Shown: positions 6,400 through 8,823 of the stretch, in pieces
How the letters are laid out: each line of letters starts with the position of its first letter
How positions within the stretch are numbered: the stretch's first letter is position 1
Source of the DNA: Treponema sp. UBA1798
Lineage (GTDB): Bacteria; Spirochaetota; Spirochaetia; Treponematales; Treponemataceae
NCBI GenBank assembly: GCA_002319875.1
Contig: DCFS01000013.1
Location: forward strand, 1-8,823
Direction: 5' to 3'
Length of the DNA: 8,823 nt
Translations under genes and position numbers: made by a program
The notes under the pieces: generated by a model
Told to the model about the DNA's origin: nothing
Databases searched by the model: none
What the model saw: the letters and a program-made list of their open reading frames with translations, nothing else

Positions 6400-6507
6400 G
6401 GCATCTCTAAAAACTCACTTTCTGTGACTTTTTAGAGAATGGCCGTCGAGTTTTAAGCCGCAATATTACAGCGATTTAAAACATCGCATTTTCAGAGGTT
6501 TCCTATA
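6395..6507. repeat. 113-bp palindromic, MITE-like repeat (copy 1)
   Basis: The ends form imperfect terminal inverted repeats. The left end TATAGGGCATCTCTAAAAA matches the reverse complement of the right end at 15 of 19 positions, and both ends start with TATAGG. Inside are a strong hairpin (6404-6438), a smaller one with GCGAT/ATCGC arms (6471-6487) and no coding capacity. The right end also resembles the left end of the partial copy at 8781-8823. The TA at each end is compatible with TA-targeting elements, but no transposase is present. It fills most of the gap between the convergent genes; 6508-6556 shows nothing further. Confidence 0.5.
6404..6438. terminator. Bidirectional terminator-like hairpin in the repeat
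   Basis: TCTCTAAAAA pairs with TTTTTAGAGA (10 bp), then after a C-C mismatch TCAC pairs with GTGA around the loop TTTCT. The stem begins 5 bases after the YcxB-like stop. Both strands end the stem in a T-rich arm, so it could stop transcription from either side, as suits convergent genes. The T-run lies inside the stem rather than after it, which is atypical. Confidence 0.55.
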
Positions 6508-6556
6508 GAGTAACCTGCCGTTTTCAGGGGCCTGTTATATTTGCCTGCGTTCCGTA

Positions 6557-8110
6557 TTATTTTTTGTTTATGTGCGTAATAGTAAGCATAGGCTCTTCCG
6601 CTGCCTGACAGCCTTCAGGTGTAAGTGTAACAGGCTTCATAATTATAGTATCAGTATCGGATGCGGGCTCTGCTTTGCTTTTTATTTTACTGCCGGAAGC
6701 ATCCTTTACATCCGGAACAGGTATCACACCATATGAGAGTGAATAAGCAGCACCCAGATAAGGCTTTGAAGCAGACGAACGGAATGTCAGAACCGGTACG
6801 GAAGCGACATCCAGTCCGACATATTTACCGGTATCATTTATCATATCACCGGAAACCGTATACCCCTGTGCTGAAAAAAACAGGGAAGTACCGTCTGCAG
6901 TGTACCAGGTTCCCCCATTCACCAGAGTTTCAATAAAGTCTCCTGATGTTTTTACAGGCACGTCCGTGGAACCGAAAGAACTTTTGGCGTTCATTTTCTT
7001 ATAGTTTCCGTTCCAGAGGTCGCTTTCATCTATCGTCATCCGTAAATCGTCCTGCAGCCTGACTTGTATCTCATCAACATCAACAAGAGAGATATAATAA
7101 CGCCTCTGAAGATTGGTAATTGAAGTGTTTTCACTGGTAAGATACATAACGCTGCTGCTGACAAAACTGTTACCCCAGGAATACACTTCCTCGGTATCAT
7201 TATAGAGTTGTATTATCTCGGAATTTTCATTATCAAAAAAGACGTACCGGATTCCACCGCCATCATTTGTCGTTTTATACCACAATCCGGAAAGGAATTC
7301 GCTGAATGTTTTGACATTTCCGTTCTGTACACGGGCCAGTTCCTTAGCCGCCAGTTTACGGCCTGTTACATGAATCTGATCCGTCTGTATATATTTTTTC
7401 GCGGCTGAATTCCATTCAAATTTTGTCTGCAGCTGATCATAACCGTCTGCACTTCCGCTTTTATCAGAACTGTATACCCACAGGGGAAAACTTACCCCGT
7501 TTGCCTGGGAAAGTTCATAAGCGTCATTCCGTGCCGACTGCTGAATAAAAATAGTTCCGTCAGACTTGAAATCGCCTATATTTACCAGTGAGAATTTTGT
7601 TCCTGAACGGGTCCCCAGAAACATCTGTAATACGGTTTCTCCGGAATCTGTTATTCCCTGATACACAAGTGCAAGACGGTGATCGCCTATTACATCCATA
7701 CCGTTGTATGAAAAAGTTTTAACCTGAGAAATCTGGGTAGGGATTTCTGCGGTACGGTCATAGGTACCTGTTTCAGGATTATACAGGCCGACAAGAAGTA
7801 CCAGATAAGGACTGGTAGCTTTCCTGACAAGATTGATCTGGTCGTCTTTGGTATCACCATCAAAATCTATTGTAAGTGTATTAATCAGAGTTTCATCAGA
7901 GGCAAGCGGAATAAAAGAAGTCATTCCGGATTCATCGGAAATAACAGAACCGGTTCTGTTATCATTCTTTGCCTGACTGTTCACTATAGGCGTTACAACC
8001 CGCGGCTGGTTATATGTTTTTTTATCGGGAACCGTACTTCGTATTACAATAATAGCAGAAAGCAGAATGGCAGCAATGATTACAAAAATAACAGGTACTA
8101 TCCGTTTCAT
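6557..8110 (-). CDS. Pallilysin (Tp0751)-related membrane-anchored protein, HExxH motif absent
   Basis: A 517-residue protein. Residues 1-23 (MKR then a long hydrophobic run, no cysteine) are an uncleaved anchor or signal peptide, so most of the chain lies outside the inner membrane. 'IDFDGDTKDD' (81-90) is an Asp-rich calcium-type loop like those of FG-GAP repeats, followed by beta-rich sequence to about 250. Residues 269-373 match the C-terminal lipocalin-like domain of T. pallidum Tp0751: 'FLSGLWYKT', 'YVFFDNENSEI', 'VMYLTSENTSITNLQRR' and 'LWNGNYKKM' each have a counterpart there. Where Tp0751 has its HEVIH zinc motif, this protein has VDEIQ (345-349), so protease activity by that mechanism is unlikely. 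Residues 389-445 repeat the 'FxxxL...G.WY...FF' pattern and may be a second, degenerate copy. An adhesin or surface role is inferred. No clear ribosome site precedes ATG at 8110, but an in-frame stop upstream leaves no other start. The comparison is from memory of Tp0751. Confidence 0.78.
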   Translation of the reverse strand: MKRIVPVIFVIIAAILLSAIIVIRSTVPDKKTYNQPRVVTPIVNSQAKNDNRTGSVISDESGMTSFIPLASDETLINTLTIDFDGDTKDDQINLVRKATSPYLVLLVGLYNPETGTYDRTAEIPTQISQVKTFSYNGMDVIGDHRLALVYQGITDSGETVLQMFLGTRSGTKFSLVNIGDFKSDGTIFIQQSARNDAYELSQANGVSFPLWVYSSDKSGSADGYDQLQTKFEWNSAAKKYIQTDQIHVTGRKLAAKELARVQNGNVKTFSEFLSGLWYKTTNDGGGIRYVFFDNENSEIIQLYNDTEEVYSWGNSFVSSSVMYLTSENTSITNLQRRYYISLVDVDEIQVRLQDDLRMTIDESDLWNGNYKKMNAKSSFGSTDVPVKTSGDFIETLVNGGTWYTADGTSLFFSAQGYTVSGDMINDTGKYVGLDVASVPVLTFRSSASKPYLGAAYSLSYGVIPVPDVKDASGSKIKSKAEPASDTDTIIMKPVTLTPEGCQAAEEPMLTITHINKK

Positions 8111-8209
8111 ATTGTATGATAATACACAGTTTAAACAGGAAAGTCACGAGCCCCGGAGTCAGAATAAGACAGGCTGCATTTTCCGTCACCGGAACAGCAG
8201 GCTTTAAAA

Positions 8210-8674
8210 TCATATCTTTTCCGAGTTATATTTTTCAACAAAATTTTTCAAAAAATCAGAATTTTCTTTATAACAGGAATATCTGAAAACCAGACGTTTT
8301 ATACCATCCTTAAAACCGTACAACCGCAGATCGTCAAAAGGAAGATCGGCAGTAAAAAAAGAAGCATTGCCAAAACCGCGTAAACGTTCCACTGTTTTTA
8401 ACGGTTCCGGCATTACCATACCGGAATTCTTTCCCTGCGTCCTGTCCGGAGCGTCCAGAGGTATCTGCCTGTAATCCTTATCCGTATAGTATCCGCGCCG
8501 GAACCTCGTTACACGATAACGCTCAAGAATCAGAAAATCATAGCCCAGCCGGGAAAGTTTCTGTCTTCCATCAAATGTCTGAACATCTGCTTTCCATTTC
8601 CATTCCTGTAAAAAGACAAAAAATGAAGCGGAAAATAATAAAAAAAACACAGGGAGTATAACAAAAAACACCAT
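8210..8674 (-). CDS. Unrecognised membrane-anchored protein, upstream of the pallilysin-like gene
   Basis: A 154-residue protein that I do not recognise. Residues 1-22 are almost wholly hydrophobic and end before 'QEWKWKADV', so a single N-terminal membrane anchor with the rest outside the cytoplasm is likely. The remainder is mixed and charged, rich in Arg, Tyr, Phe and Asp ('ERYRVTRFRRGYYTDKDYRQ', later 'ADLPFDDLRLYGF'), with no cysteine pair or catalytic motif visible. ATG at 8674 is preceded at 10 bases by GAGGTGG, a plausible ribosome site. It ends 99 bases before the pallilysin-like gene on the same strand with no obvious terminator between, so the two may be cotranscribed. The shared topology (short anchor plus exported domain) is in keeping with a common envelope role, but that is inference. 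Codon use looks like its neighbours. Confidence 0.7.
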   Translation of the reverse strand: MVFFVILPVFFLLFSASFFVFLQEWKWKADVQTFDGRQKLSRLGYDFLILERYRVTRFRRGYYTDKDYRQIPLDAPDRTQGKNSGMVMPEPLKTVERLRGFGNASFFTADLPFDDLRLYGFKDGIKRLVFRYSCYKENSDFLKNFVEKYNSEKI

Positions 8675-8718
8675 ACAGACAGAACCACCTCATATCAGAT
8701 TTCTGCGGGCGCGTTAAC

Positions 8719-8757
8719 GGCTCACAGGCTATGCCATCAGGATTCAGCCTGCGTGCC
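8719..8757 (-). promoter_or_regulatory. Leader hairpin upstream of the 154-residue gene
   Basis: Arms GGCTCACAGGCT and AGCCTGCGTGCC pair at 10 of 12 positions (one of the two remaining can be G-U) around a 15-base loop. It lies 45 bases before the ATG at 8674 with no T-run after it on the minus strand. It could be an mRNA leader structure; no known riboswitch class is recognised. Confidence 0.35.
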
Positions 8758-8780
8758 ATAAAAAAAGCACCGGGCATTAT

Positions 8781-8823
8781 TTAAGGCAACCTTTAAAAAA
8801 TCACTTTCAGTGACTTTTTAGAG
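8781..8823. repeat. Partial second copy of the palindromic repeat (runs off window)
   Basis: The stretch 8785-8823 aligns with 6400-6437 at 34 of 39 positions with one gap, including an identical 14-base GTGACTTTTTAGAG end. The inner stem TCACT/AGTGA is one pair longer than in copy 1, and a CTTT arm against AGAG keeps pairing through a G-U. The flank TTAAGGCAACC resembles the reverse complement of copy 1's right end. The window ends before the far end can be compared. Confidence 0.6.

Noticed and set aside
8022..8213. 63-codon minus-strand frame starting by an ATGA overlap with the 154-residue gene
   Set aside because: It runs 89 bases into the pallilysin-like gene in another frame, has no recognisable features, and its overlap start is easily chance.
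8571..8777. 68-codon minus-strand frame beginning MPGAFFMARR
   Set aside because: Most of it is a shadow of the 154-residue gene in another frame; no ribosome site or family resemblance is seen.

Overview
The window looks like chromosome of a host-associated Treponema (spirochaete), with moderate GC of roughly 45% by eye. Two things point there. The 517-residue protein at 6557-8110 shares a recognisable C-terminal domain with the T. pallidum adhesin/protease pallilysin (Tp0751). The TRAP binding protein also has the 'ANGSQ' end to its signal peptide that I associate with treponemes. The genus call rests on remembered family features, not on a search.

Positions 1-5684 hold one tightly packed minus-strand transcription unit. 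Read in its own direction it is: LacI-family regulator (5684-4611); TRAP transporter binding protein DctP (4575-3553), small membrane subunit DctQ (3500-2898) and large subunit DctM (2897-1590); alpha/beta-hydrolase esterase (1597-851); RraA-family lyase/aldolase (825-166); and the SAF-domain start of an altronate-dehydratase-like (UxaA) protein (166 to beyond base 1). Gaps are 35, 52, 0, -8, 25 and -1 bases. Together they describe uptake and catabolism of a sugar acid (uronate or aldonate type): TRAP import of a carboxylate, possible de-esterification, dehydration and retro-aldol cleavage under a sugar-responsive repressor. The exact substrate cannot be read from the sequence.

Positions 5685-5883 are a compact divergent control region. 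A near-consensus promoter (TTGACA-17-TAAACT) drives lacI leftward and a weaker one drives a YcxB-like membrane protein rightward. A nearly identical 15-bp site containing AACGTTTTTGT lies just downstream of each promoter, at about +7 to +9, so both sites are good candidates for operators of the LacI protein.

Positions 5884-6399 encode a two-helix membrane protein with a YcxB-like C-terminal domain. Its stop codon lies inside a 113-bp palindromic repeat (6395-6507) with imperfect terminal inverted repeats and a strong internal hairpin that can serve as a terminator between the convergent genes. A second, partial copy occupies the right edge of the window (8781-8823).

Positions 6557-8674 carry two minus-strand genes: an unrecognised 154-residue membrane-anchored protein, followed after 99 bases by the pallilysin-like protein. 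Its Tp0751-like domain lacks the HExxH zinc motif. No rRNA, tRNA, CRISPR array, transposase gene or replication origin was seen.
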